Shown: positions 18,848 through 26,984 of the stretch, piece by piece | How positions within the stretch are numbered: position 1 is the stretch's first letter | Layout: the number at the start of each line of letters is the position of its first letter | NCBI RefSeq assembly: GCF_000385175.1 | Contig: NZ_ARQJ01000027.1 | Span: 62,001-126,000 of the forward strand | Direction of reading: 5' to 3' | Length of the DNA stretch: 64,000 nt | DNA from: Salinicoccus albus DSM 19776 | GTDB taxonomy: Bacteria > Bacillota > Bacilli > Staphylococcales > Salinicoccaceae | Notes under the pieces: generated by a model | The model's database searches: none | The model's input: only the letters and a program-made list of their open reading frames with translations | What the model was told of the DNA's origin: nothing | Program-made: the position numbers and the translations under genes

Positions 18848-20737
18848 ATGGATAGAACAAGAAGGAGAAGACATTTCAACAACAAAAATGATGGTTCAGG
18901 TGAAAGGAACGAAAGATTTCGTTTCCCTTTAGATGTGGAAGAGGAAACAGGCAGCCATATGGAGGATTCTTATAATTTTGAACAACCTGGAAATGAACAG
19001 GAAGACTCATTTATCAGAGGAGAGCAGAGAAAAAGACTTTTTGAAGATACTGCCAAACCTGAAAAACAAGAAAGCAGTTATACGATCAGCAAGGCAAGGG
19101 AGATACCATCTGCAGTCCATGGCACCAAAAAACAGCCAAAACCGGATGAGGAAGAAACTGCTGTGGAAAAACCCCATAAGGATAAACAGCTGCCTGGTGC
19201 CAGAGAAGTACCTTCAGCGGTATATGGTACTTCAAAACAGAAATATTCAGATGATGAAATCTTGAAACTGGAATCCCAGGTTGAAAATTATAATTCAAAT
19301 GATGCATCCGATGGCTATAAATCTCCCATCGTAGAAAAATTAAAAGAAGAAAGAATTAGACGGGCAGAGAAAGAACACAAGCGTCTTCAGGCTGTCAAGG
19401 CACGTAAGGAACGTGAACAGGCGCGCTATAAGGATCCTTACAGCATCAACACAAAGCCTTCACATGAAAAGCAGCAGTCTGTTGAAAATATTGAGAGAAA
19501 AACAGTTGAAGAAGATTCCGGAAGTAAACAGTCTGCAGCACCATCAATTTCACCTTTTAATGTCGTCATGACGCCATACGATAAGAAAAAGGAGATGACC
19601 GCTTCACGCCGGGCAACTAAACGCAGTGGTCCGAAAAGCAGCATGCCTTCAATACATATGTTGGAAGGGGATGAAGAGAGCGAACAACCCATCAGCTGGC
19701 CTGCAGCGGCCGAGCAGCAGGAAATGACTGCTGCATTTAAAGCTGCCGGTGTTCCGGCGGAAGTGGTGGATTATCAGACCAATGGTATTATTGGTATATA
19801 TGAGATGGCATTGGAGCGCAACTTCAGGCTCAATAACATAGAGAAACTGAAAGCGGATCTGAAGCGATATCTTTCGTTTGAGAGCATCAGAATTATTGCA
19901 CCGATTACAGGTACGAGTAACATAGGTGTTGAAGTACCTGCGACAAGTCAAAATTCAATTTCTTTCAGTACAGTTTTTTCTTCAAGCAGTCTAAAGATGA
20001 GAAAGAATGATTATAAATTTGTCATTGGTAAAACTGTGGATGATAAAATTTTCAGCTATGATTTGCAGAAGACAGGTCATATTCTGTTTTATGGTGATAA
20101 TGAGGTGGATTCAGCAGGTGCAATCGACAATATTCTGACATCGATAATGATGAATCATAATCCGAAAGAATTTAAGATGATGATTGCGTCAGGAAAACAT
20201 CAATATGATGATTATCAGGGCCTTCCGCATCTTTTTAGTGAACCAAAATCAATTATGGACCCGGATGTATTAAGCAATTTATTGAAGGAACTGAACGACA
20301 GAGATAATCAATTCAGAAGGGCGCATGTAAGGAACATCACAAGCTATAATCAGAGAGTAAACTATGAATCGAAAAAAAGTGTGATTGCTGTTATCGTTGA
20401 TGATTTGTCGACACTATTTGAGAATAATAATCCGGATGCTGTCAGAACGATTATTCAGATACTGAGAAAAGGGAAACCGCTGGGTATCCATCTGATTATG
20501 AAACATACGAGACCAGAGGTAGGGATCAGGTCTGATCTCCTTCAAATGATGCAGACCCGTATCTCATATAAAGATGAAAATTCAAAAGTCATTGAAGGCA
20601 GTGATCAGCTGAGCAGAGGCAACGACATGCTGATTCAAATCCCGACATCCAATAAGCCGTTGCGTGTCAACGGGGCGGTTCTTCCAGATGATTCCAAACA
20701 AAGAGTATTCTCACATTTAAAACAGGTAGGCGGATGA
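18848..20737 (+). CDS. sftA: SftA-type FtsK/SpoIIIE translocase homologue with degenerate ATPase
   Basis: 629 residues. The first ~280 are hydrophilic, low-complexity and without membrane segments, as in SftA. Residues ~285-400 match the translocase alpha domain (QTNGIIGIYEM, IRIIAPITGTSNIGVEVP). Where Walker A should be, the sequence reads HILFYGDNEVDSAG (411-424), so the GKS of the P-loop is gone. The Walker B acidic pair is D518-D519 in place of Asp-Glu. It ends after the beta domain with no gamma (KOPS-reading) domain, and is well short of Bacillus SftA. GTG 18839 is in frame, but ATG 18848 fits the AAAGGTGG site. It is probably not an active DNA pump. Confidence 0.82.
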   Translation: MDRTRRRRHFNNKNDGSGERNERFRFPLDVEEETGSHMEDSYNFEQPGNEQEDSFIRGEQRKRLFEDTAKPEKQESSYTISKAREIPSAVHGTKKQPKPDEEETAVEKPHKDKQLPGAREVPSAVYGTSKQKYSDDEILKLESQVENYNSNDASDGYKSPIVEKLKEERIRRAEKEHKRLQAVKARKEREQARYKDPYSINTKPSHEKQQSVENIERKTVEEDSGSKQSAAPSISPFNVVMTPYDKKKEMTASRRATKRSGPKSSMPSIHMLEGDEESEQPISWPAAAEQQEMTAAFKAAGVPAEVVDYQTNGIIGIYEMALERNFRLNNIEKLKADLKRYLSFESIRIIAPITGTSNIGVEVPATSQNSISFSTVFSSSSLKMRKNDYKFVIGKTVDDKIFSYDLQKTGHILFYGDNEVDSAGAIDNILTSIMMNHNPKEFKMMIASGKHQYDDYQGLPHLFSEPKSIMDPDVLSNLLKELNDRDNQFRRAHVRNITSYNQRVNYESKKSVIAVIVDDLSTLFENNNPDAVRTIIQILRKGKPLGIHLIMKHTRPEVGIRSDLLQMMQTRISYKDENSKVIEGSDQLSRGNDMLIQIPTSNKPLRVNGAVLPDDSKQRVFSHLKQVGG

Positions 20738-20766
20738 CACAGTATTTAAAAAGGTTCGGTGATTAG

Positions 20767-22065
20767 GTGGAAAAGTATCATTTTATAGGGATAAAAGGTG
20801 CCGGCATGAGCGCGCTTGCCCAAGTGCTTCATGACCTGGGGCATGAGGTTCGGGGTTCTGATATCAATAAGGAAGTTTTTACAGAACACCAGCTCAGGGA
20901 CAAAGGTATTAAAATACTGCCTTTTGATGAAGAAAATATAACGGAGGGTTTTACTTACATTGCTGGAAATGCTTTTGATGATGACCATATTGAGATTAAA
21001 AGGGCAAGGGATTTAGGATTTCCCGTAGTCAGGTATCATATATTCCTGTCGAATTTCATGAGCCGGTATACATCTATCGCAGTTACAGGTACACACGGAA
21101 AAACATCAACCACCGGTCTGCTCAGCCATGTAATGAATGGGGATGTGGATACGACATTCCTCATTGGAGACGGCACTGGTTTTGGACTTGAAGCGAGTAA
21201 TTATTTCGCCTTTGAATCATGTGAGTATAAGAGGCATTTTTTAAGTTATCATCCCGATTATGCAATCATTACAAACATCGATTTTGATCATCCCGATTAT
21301 TTTAAGGATATTACTGATGTTGTCACGGCTTTTACCGAAATGGCAGCTCAGGTAAACAAGGCTGTAATCGCCTATGGCGGCGATGAATATTCAAGGCAGA
21401 TGAATCTTGATCTGCCTGTCTGGTTTTACGGACTGGGCAGCACTGATGACGTACAGGCGGTAAATATCGACACAACCGGAGAAGGTACGCATTTTGATGT
21501 CATTGTCATGGGAGAATATCTGGATCGTTTTACTATTCCGATGTTTGGTGATCATCATGTTCTGAATTCTCTGGCAGTCATTACGATCTGTTATCTGGAA
21601 CAACTGGATATGGATAACATTAAAAATGCATTTGTCACTTTCGGAGGCGTAAAACGCAGATTCAGCGAAACTTTCGTCAATGATATGGTGCTTGTTGACG
21701 ATTATGCGCATCATCCAAGAGAAATTAAAGCGACGCTTGAAACTGCGAGAAAAAAATATGACGGCAGGGAGATTGTCTCAGTTTTCCAGCCGCACACTTT
21801 TTCACGGACAGAAAAATTCTTAGAAGATTTTGCAGCGGCGCTGGCAGAATCCGATAAAGCTTATATCGTTGATATATTCGGCTCGGCACGAGAAGAATCC
21901 GGCGATCTGTCAAGCGATGATCTTGTGAGTCTGATACCAGGTTCTGAACTGCTTTATGAAGCGGAGCTGAGCAGACTGAATAGTCATGCAGGCGCTGTAA
22001 TAATATTTATGGGTGCCGGTGATATTCAGAAATATGAGAAACGTTTTACAGAGCTGCTTTCCTGA
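20767..22065 (+). CDS. murC: UDP-N-acetylmuramate--L-alanine ligase
   Basis: 432 residues; cytoplasmic enzyme that adds L-Ala to UDP-MurNAc, the first peptide step of peptidoglycan synthesis. The N-terminal domain has [20 protein letters not shown], and the ATP-binding P-loop is GTHGKTSTT starting at G108. The DYAHHPREI stretch of the C-terminal domain is present. GTG start; staphylococcal MurC begins the same way (xxYHFxGIKG). It follows sftA by 29 bp, the same neighbour order as in Bacillus and Staphylococcus. Confidence 0.96.
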   Translation: MEKYHFIGIKGAGMSALAQVLHDLGHEVRGSDINKEVFTEHQLRDKGIKILPFDEENITEGFTYIAGNAFDDDHIEIKRARDLGFPVVRYHIFLSNFMSRYTSIAVTGTHGKTSTTGLLSHVMNGDVDTTFLIGDGTGFGLEASNYFAFESCEYKRHFLSYHPDYAIITNIDFDHPDYFKDITDVVTAFTEMAAQVNKAVIAYGGDEYSRQMNLDLPVWFYGLGSTDDVQAVNIDTTGEGTHFDVIVMGEYLDRFTIPMFGDHHVLNSLAVITICYLEQLDMDNIKNAFVTFGGVKRRFSETFVNDMVLVDDYAHHPREIKATLETARKKYDGREIVSVFQPHTFSRTEKFLEDFAAALAESDKAYIVDIFGSAREESGDLSSDDLVSLIPGSELLYEAELSRLNSHAGAVIIFMGAGDIQKYEKRFTELLS

Positions 22066-22079
22066 TTCCAGATACCGAT

Positions 22080-22104
22080 GTTTACCAACTGCAAATTAGG
22101 GTTA
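22080..22104 (+). promoter_or_regulatory. sigma-B-like promoter for ytxGH
   Basis: GTTTAC (22080-22085), 13 bases, GGGTTA (22099-22104). The -10 matches the consensus in only four positions. The homologous Bacillus ytxGHJ operon is known to be sigma-B controlled, which supports it. Confidence 0.5.
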
Positions 22105-22149
22105 TTTTATAGAGTGAAAACAAAACAGAAAATTGATGGAGGCGTTAGA

Positions 22150-22713
22150 ATGGATTGGCAAATAATTTTATACATTGCCGCAGGTGTTGCTGCATTGGCA
22201 TTACTTATTTTGGCTATAGCATTAGCAGTTGTACTGTTTTCGGTTAAAAAGAACCTGGACCATGTAGCGAAGACACTGGATGGTGTTGAGGGTCAGATAC
22301 AAGGGATTACCAGGGAATCCACAGACTTGCTGCATAAGTCCAACCGGCTTGCAGAAGATGTACAGGGGAAATCAGCGAAATTGAACTCTGTGGTTGATGC
22401 AATACAGGGAATCGGAAATTCAGTTTCCACACTGAACGAATCTGTCGATAGAGTAACAAATTCTATCACTTATAATATTTCACAAAATGAAGAAAAAATT
22501 TCACAGGTAGTCCAGTGGTCAAACGTTGCCATGGAAGTTGCAGATAAATGGCAAATGAGACAGAAGCGTAACAAAGCATATACAGGAAATACGCAGGCAT
22601 CAGAAGAAACTGGTTCTGAAAACCTTCCAGAGGAAGTAAACAGATCTGTAAGCAGGGAAAACAATCTGGATGAAGATCGTATAAACGCCGGAATTAACAA
22701 CAGTAAGCGATAG
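22150..22713 (+). CDS. ytxG: DUF948 protein, YtxG-like
   Basis: 187 residues with one N-terminal transmembrane helix (about residues 4-30), then a helical region with repeating hydroxyl and charged residues typical of DUF948, and a charged, probably disordered tail. ATG 22150 follows GGAGGCG and gives MDWQIILYIAAGV; the frame open from 22078 has no ribosome site. It precedes the YtxH gene by 13 bp. Bacillus ytxG-ytxH is a general-stress operon of unknown function, and the sigma-B-like site upstream fits. Confidence 0.85.
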   Translation: MDWQIILYIAAGVAALALLILAIALAVVLFSVKKNLDHVAKTLDGVEGQIQGITRESTDLLHKSNRLAEDVQGKSAKLNSVVDAIQGIGNSVSTLNESVDRVTNSITYNISQNEEKISQVVQWSNVAMEVADKWQMRQKRNKAYTGNTQASEETGSENLPEEVNRSVSRENNLDEDRINAGINNSKR

Positions 22714-22726
22714 GAGGTCTTCAATT

Positions 22727-23200
22727 ATGGAAACTTACAATCGGGATCGGCATCTGCATGGCGTAGAGGAATATGAAGAACAGATTCATCAGACGACCGG
22801 GAGAGACTTTTCAATAGGTCTTGCAATCGGGCTGCTCTTCGGTACCATCGGAGGGCTTTTGCTGGCGCCTAAATCAGGTGATGATTTAAGGGATGACATT
22901 ACAGACCAGGCAGATAGATTCTCTAAAAACTTCAGCAGTGAGGACAGCGATGCCACAATCAAAGAGAGAGCTAAAGAGAAGACGGAGGAACTGCGCACTA
23001 AATTGAAAGAAAAACAGGGCGAAGTGACTGCTAAAAAAAGTGAGTTAGAAGAGAAAAACCGCATTAAATCGATTGATAAAACGGACATGGAAGCTCAAAA
23101 AGAAGCAATTCAGGAAGAAGTTCAGGAAGAATATACAGATGACCCAAGAACAATAGACATGGCCAAGTATGCAGAGAAAGATGATGAGAAAAAGGAATAG
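22727..23200 (+). CDS. ytxH: YtxH-family protein
   Basis: 157 residues. The signature IGLLFGTIGGLLLAPKSGDDLR (seen near residues 34-55) is the classic YtxH glycine-rich membrane segment followed by APKSG. The rest is highly charged and predicted coiled coil. TAGGAGG lies ahead of the ATG. It is the second gene of the ytxGH pair and ends at a strong terminator. Function unknown; homologues respond to heat, salt and starvation in Bacillus. Confidence 0.9.
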   Translation: METYNRDRHLHGVEEYEEQIHQTTGRDFSIGLAIGLLFGTIGGLLLAPKSGDDLRDDITDQADRFSKNFSSEDSDATIKERAKEKTEELRTKLKEKQGEVTAKKSELEEKNRIKSIDKTDMEAQKEAIQEEVQEEYTDDPRTIDMAKYAEKDDEKKE

Positions 23201-23210
23201 CATATTCCTA

Positions 23211-23248
23211 AATCTAACCGCATGTCTCATGCGGTTAGATTTTTTTTG
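23211..23248 (+). terminator. terminator after ytxH
   Basis: Perfect 13-bp stem AATCTAACCGCAT / ATGCGGTTAGATT with a 5-base loop and eight T. Confidence 0.95.
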
Positions 23249-23300
23249 AAACAAGTGTCTTATCTTGCATAAATGCAATTAAGGCTTTCGCCCTCAAGGT

Positions 23301-23329
23301 TTGGCGAAAAGACACTTTTCCTATATACA
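23301..23329 (+). promoter_or_regulatory. possible sigma-A promoter for ccpA
   Basis: TTGGCG (23301-23306), 17 bases, TATACA (23324-23329). The -35 lies in the right arm of a hairpin CTTTCGCC / GGCGAAAAG (23285-23311). A second start nearer the gene (TATTAT around 23376) is possible. Confidence 0.4.
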
Positions 23330-23384
23330 ATTAGCAAAGCATAATTAATGATGTCGAAATTCATTAATTCATGTTATTATTATA

Positions 23385-23400
23385 CAAAAAGCGTTTCCAT
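23385..23400 (+). promoter_or_regulatory. cre-like CcpA operator in the ccpA leader
   Basis: CAAAAAGCGTTTCCAT carries the cre core AAGCGTTTCCA 22 bases upstream of the ccpA start. It suggests autoregulation; one half-site is weaker than consensus. Confidence 0.5.
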
Positions 23401-23421
23401 TAGGAATGGCGGGGGTGCAAT

Positions 23422-24411
23422 ATGACAGTTACAATATATGATGTTGCCAGAGAAGCAAAGGTTTCAATGGCCACAGTATCAAGAGTCTTGAATGGTAATC
23501 CAAATGTGAAGCCTGAAACTCGAAAAAAAGTAAAAGATGTAATTGAAAGACTGAACTACAGACCTAATGCCGTTGCACGCGGTCTTGCGAGTAAAAAAAC
23601 AACAACAATCGGAGTAATCATACCAGATATATCCAATCTTTATTATTCATCATTGGCGCGAGGTTTGGATGATATTGCAGAAATGTATGATTACCAGACA
23701 ATAATCACAAATACCGAGAATAATCCAGAAAAAGAAAGGGATTCATTTCTAAGCCTTGTAAGTACACAGGTGGATGGTGTGGTTTTTCTTGGCGGCACTT
23801 TAAATGAAGAAACGCTTACTGATATCAAAGAGTCACATGTACCGGTTGTTATCTGTGGTACAAGTGAGAAGGATAAAAATCTGCCCTCGGTGAATATCGA
23901 TTATTTCGAAGCGATCAGGGAAGTAGCCGATAAGTTTCTCAAAACGGGCATATCAAGGATTGCATTTGTCAAAGCGTCTTATTCTGAGCAGCTGGAACAA
24001 CATATAGAAGAAGGGATCAAAGCAGCTTACAAATATAATAAACAAAATGATTCAGACAGCCTTGTGCTGACGACCGGACCGGATTACCAGTCAGGAAAAG
24101 ACATATTTGAAAAAATTGATACTCATAAGGCGGAAGCAGTGATTACGATGAGTGATGAAACAGCCATCGGTATTATGCATAGCGCGTCGGATTATGGGTT
24201 GGATATACCGGGGGATATTCAGATATTGAGCTGCAGCAACACAAGGCTTGTAGATATGGTCAGACCGTCGTTATCCAGTATTGCACTGCCGCTGTATGAT
24301 ATTGGTGCAGTGGGGATGAGGCTGTTGACAAAGTACATGAAAGAAGAAACAGTGGATGAAGCGAACGTTATTCTGCCTTATAAAATTGAGTATCGGAAAA
24401 CGACACGATAA
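23422..24411 (+). CDS. ccpA: catabolite control protein A
   Basis: 329-residue LacI/GalR regulator, the master carbon-catabolite regulator of Firmicutes, active as a complex with HPr-Ser-P. The helix-turn-helix (TIYDVAREAKVSMATVSRVL, from residue 4) with the hinge VARGLASKKTTTIGV is close to staphylococcal CcpA, and the effector-binding domain follows. GGGGGTG precedes the ATG. A cre-like site lies in its leader. Its neighbours acuCBA and acsA are the classical ccpA-acu cluster. Other LacI regulators are possible in principle, but synteny makes ccpA firm. Confidence 0.95.
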   Translation: MTVTIYDVAREAKVSMATVSRVLNGNPNVKPETRKKVKDVIERLNYRPNAVARGLASKKTTTIGVIIPDISNLYYSSLARGLDDIAEMYDYQTIITNTENNPEKERDSFLSLVSTQVDGVVFLGGTLNEETLTDIKESHVPVVICGTSEKDKNLPSVNIDYFEAIREVADKFLKTGISRIAFVKASYSEQLEQHIEEGIKAAYKYNKQNDSDSLVLTTGPDYQSGKDIFEKIDTHKAEAVITMSDETAIGIMHSASDYGLDIPGDIQILSCSNTRLVDMVRPSLSSIALPLYDIGAVGMRLLTKYMKEETVDEANVILPYKIEYRKTTR

Positions 24412-24413
24412 AA

Positions 24414-24451
24414 GTTAGAAGCCGGATCACATTTGTGATCCGGCTTCTAAC
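24414..24451. terminator. bidirectional terminator between ccpA and acuC
   Basis: Perfect 17-bp stem GTTAGAAGCCGGATCAC / GTGATCCGGCTTCTAAC with a 4-base loop. It contains the acuC stop codon. Flanking T-runs are short. Confidence 0.8.
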
Positions 24452-25592
24452 TCTCTATATGCATAATTGCCCTGTCCAAGGTGCTCTGATTTTTTTCATT
24501 GATTTCATGACGACGGGGGATTTCTTTATAATCATTTAGATCGTCCTCCCAGTCATAAGGAAAATCGACCGGACATCTGTCTTCATATTGATAGATGAAT
24601 TCTTCCGGAAGCCGGCCTCTTGGCGGCGCTTCACCAATCATGCTGAACCAGATTTGTGACCAGAGACGGGGGACCTGCCATATATTGTATCCCCCGCCCC
24701 CTACAGCAATCCATTTTCCCTGCGTATATTTATCCGCCATCTGAGCAACGAATCTTGGTATTTCTTCGTAAGATCTTGAAGTGAGTGCAAGATGTGTCAT
24801 GGGATCTCTGTAGTGTGAATCAACTCCGTTCTGGCTGATAATGATATCAGGTTTGAATTTTTCAATTGCAGCTGACAGGCTCGCTTTGAACGATTGGATG
24901 AAAGATTCATCCTCTGTAAACGCGTCTATCGGGATATTGACTGCAAATCCGAAGCCACTCTCCGTTCCACGCTCGGTTACACTGCCTGTACCCGGGAAAA
25001 GGTACCTTCCGGTTTCATGGATGGAATAAGTCATCACCTGATTAGTATCATAGAAAATCCACTGCACCCCGTCTCCATGATGCGCATCAGTATCTACATA
25101 CATCACCCGCTGATTATATTTGGTGCGCAGATATTCGATAGCTACAGCGGAGTCATTATAAATACAAAACCCGCTGGCTCTGCCGCTAAAACCATGATGC
25201 AGGCCGCCGGCCAGACTCAGGGCTTTGTCTGCACGGCCCTCCATTACAGCATCCACAGCACTTAATGTCGCACCGACCAGCATTTTACTTTTTTCATGCA
25301 TATGATCAAAAGCTGGAGTATCTTCAGTGTTCAAACCATAGCTTTCCATCTTTTCCGGTGGGAGGCTGCCTTTTCCGGCCAGTTTAACCCCTTCGATAAA
25401 ATCCGGTTTATGAACAAGCATCAGTTCTTCGTCGCTTGCCGGTCTCGGTTGTATAATACTGCTGTCATCGAGGAACCCTGAAGATTTCAACAAATCGGTC
25501 GTCATTTTGAGTCTCATCTGATTGAAAGGGTGGGTGGAGTTAAAGCGGTATTTAAGCAATGAATCGTCGTAGACAAATAACGGCTTTTTCAT
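24447..25592 (-). CDS. acuC: AcuC, histone-deacetylase-family protein deacetylase
   Basis: 381-residue class I HDAC fold. The zinc and catalytic region reads YVDTDAHHGDGVQW, with the tandem histidines, and the later zinc aspartate region is NGVDSHYRDPMTHL. In Bacillus AcuC removes acetyl groups from acetyl-CoA synthetase and so reactivates it. The start overlaps the end of acuB by 4 bases (ATGA), so the genes are coupled. It is the last gene of acuABC, divergent from acsA, its enzyme target. Confidence 0.95.
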   Translation of the reverse strand: MKKPLFVYDDSLLKYRFNSTHPFNQMRLKMTTDLLKSSGFLDDSSIIQPRPASDEELMLVHKPDFIEGVKLAGKGSLPPEKMESYGLNTEDTPAFDHMHEKSKMLVGATLSAVDAVMEGRADKALSLAGGLHHGFSGRASGFCIYNDSAVAIEYLRTKYNQRVMYVDTDAHHGDGVQWIFYDTNQVMTYSIHETGRYLFPGTGSVTERGTESGFGFAVNIPIDAFTEDESFIQSFKASLSAAIEKFKPDIIISQNGVDSHYRDPMTHLALTSRSYEEIPRFVAQMADKYTQGKWIAVGGGGYNIWQVPRLWSQIWFSMIGEAPPRGRLPEEFIYQYEDRCPVDFPYDWEDDLNDYKEIPRRHEINEKNQSTLDRAIMHIES

Positions 25593-26230
25593 GGTTCCGC
25601 AGACATTGGGTTCACCACAGTAAACCCTTTTTCATTTAATTTTTCGATTGCTTTTGCCGGATTCATCGCCTGCACCCTCAGGACAATTGTCTTATACCCT
25701 TTTTTCTCCTTATCCCTGTAGACAGATATACTGATAATTTTAATATTCAAATCCTTGAATACTTTGCCGATATCATGAATCACGCCTGTGCGGTCTTCGA
25801 TATTTATCTCTATAATAGATCCCGGTTCGGTGATTCCTGTAAGTTCCAGATAAGTATTCAGCATATCTTTCTGGGTTACTATCCCCACAATTTGACTGTT
25901 TCTGATGACTGGTATTGCACCGATTGCATAATGATAAAAATCCAGTGCGATCTCCTCCACAAAATCGAGCGGATGACAGTAGGTAACACGTGTTCTCATG
26001 ATCTGTGATAATGGAACTTTCAAATTAAAATCCGGATCTTCATCTGAAAGCATTGAGGGCAGTGTCAGTTTGATGTCCCGGTCGGAGATGATGCCGGCCA
26101 GCTTTTGTGACGTATTTATAATCGGTATATGCCGAAATGAGTGCTTGCTCATCATATTCATCGCATCTTCAATCGTATGTTCCGGAGTCAGTACACGCAC
26201 CGGTGAAGTCATAATTCTTTCGACGAGCAT
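25589..26230 (-). CDS. acuB: AcuB, CBS-pair and ACT-domain protein
   Basis: 213 residues: two CBS motifs (about 7-60 and 80-130; TPEHTIEDAMNMMSKHSFRHIPI, then AIGAIPVIRNSQIVGIVTQKDM) that usually bind adenine nucleotides, followed by an ACT-like domain (about 137-205, IIEINIEDRTGVIHDIGKVF). It is the middle gene of acuABC, linked to acetoin and acetate use and to control of acetyl-CoA synthetase. Its precise biochemical role is not settled. AGGAGG-like GGGAGG lies upstream of the ATG. The downstream acuC overlaps it by 4 bases. Confidence 0.92.
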   Translation of the reverse strand: MLVERIMTSPVRVLTPEHTIEDAMNMMSKHSFRHIPIINTSQKLAGIISDRDIKLTLPSMLSDEDPDFNLKVPLSQIMRTRVTYCHPLDFVEEIALDFYHYAIGAIPVIRNSQIVGIVTQKDMLNTYLELTGITEPGSIIEINIEDRTGVIHDIGKVFKDLNIKIISISVYRDKEKKGYKTIVLRVQAMNPAKAIEKLNEKGFTVVNPMSAEP

Positions 26231-26248
26231 CTGAATTCCTCCCTAATA

Positions 26249-26881
26249 TTAAAAGAAAAATCTGTTTTTAAACCGAATTTTATCGAATTCAATCATCTGG
26301 TCATTAGTAATGTGCCTGCCAATTCTGGCCATCAGTGTGTTGGCAGGATGCCCGGTAATCTCCGGGTCATTGGTCTGAAAGACTTCGAAGCCGCTGAAGG
26401 CCATCAGTCTGATCATCAATTCTTTATATTCGTAAACATCAAGACCGCTGTTTTTTAAATCCCAATGCCAGTAGTACTCAGTTGTGATAATAATATAATT
26501 TTCAACGAAGTCATCTTTCATTGCATGCTGGAGCATTTTTTTACCAAGGCCGTAACTGCGGTAATCAAGGCTGACTTCCACAGCACCGAGTTCCATGATA
26601 TAGGGAAGGCTGCCGTCAGACCATCGTTCCAGCGGATCAGGATGAAGGAAAGTAACATAACCAACAATGTGGCTGTCTGTCCTGACGATTATAATTCTTC
26701 CTTCTTCAAGATCGGCTATTTCTATGATTGCTTCAAATTGATCCCGTGGCGGTCTGAAAGCGTCAAGCCCTTCATCATAAGTCAGTTTTTCAAGCTCACT
26801 TCCTGACAGCGGTCCTTCTATGACGAAAGTCTGGCCATTTGTATCGTATTTCTCTTTAAAATAAGTTTTTATATGACGCAA
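26249..26881 (-). CDS. acuA: AcuA, GNAT acetyltransferase acting on acetyl-CoA synthetase
   Basis: 210-residue GNAT protein. The acetyl-CoA-binding stretch is DYRSYGLGKKMLQHAM (about residues 97-112). In Bacillus AcuA acetylates the active-site lysine of AcsA and switches it off, with AcuC reversing this. The start is a TTG at 26881, placed 8-9 bases after AGGAGG, and no ATG fits. It is the first gene of acuABC and diverges from acsA across about 100 bases. Confidence 0.92.
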   Translation of the reverse strand: MRHIKTYFKEKYDTNGQTFVIEGPLSGSELEKLTYDEGLDAFRPPRDQFEAIIEIADLEEGRIIIVRTDSHIVGYVTFLHPDPLERWSDGSLPYIMELGAVEVSLDYRSYGLGKKMLQHAMKDDFVENYIIITTEYYWHWDLKNSGLDVYEYKELMIRLMAFSGFEVFQTNDPEITGHPANTLMARIGRHITNDQMIEFDKIRFKNRFFF

Positions 26882-26914
26882 TAGAAGCCCTCCTGGATAT
26901 TTCGTTTAAATATT

Positions 26915-26944
26915 TTGAAAAGTGGCTCACCATTATTATATAAT
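26915..26944 (+). promoter_or_regulatory. sigma-A promoter for acsA
   Basis: TTGAAA (26915-26920), 18 bases, TATAAT (26939-26944), about 40 bases before the acsA ATG. I do not see a convincing cre site with it. Confidence 0.65.
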
Positions 26945-26984
26945 AAACAATGTAAAGAGAAAATACAAAAGGGGAGTTATATTT

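Noticed and set aside
18848-20737. Frameshifted or broken sftA pseudogene
   Set aside because: The frame is intact over 629 codons with a normal start and normal flanks, and other domain motifs are kept, so point changes in an expressed gene fit better than decay.
26900-26984. cre site for acsA/acuABC
   Set aside because: TGAAAAGTGGCTCA (26916-26929) shares the ends of cre but lacks the central CG, so it does not match well enough.
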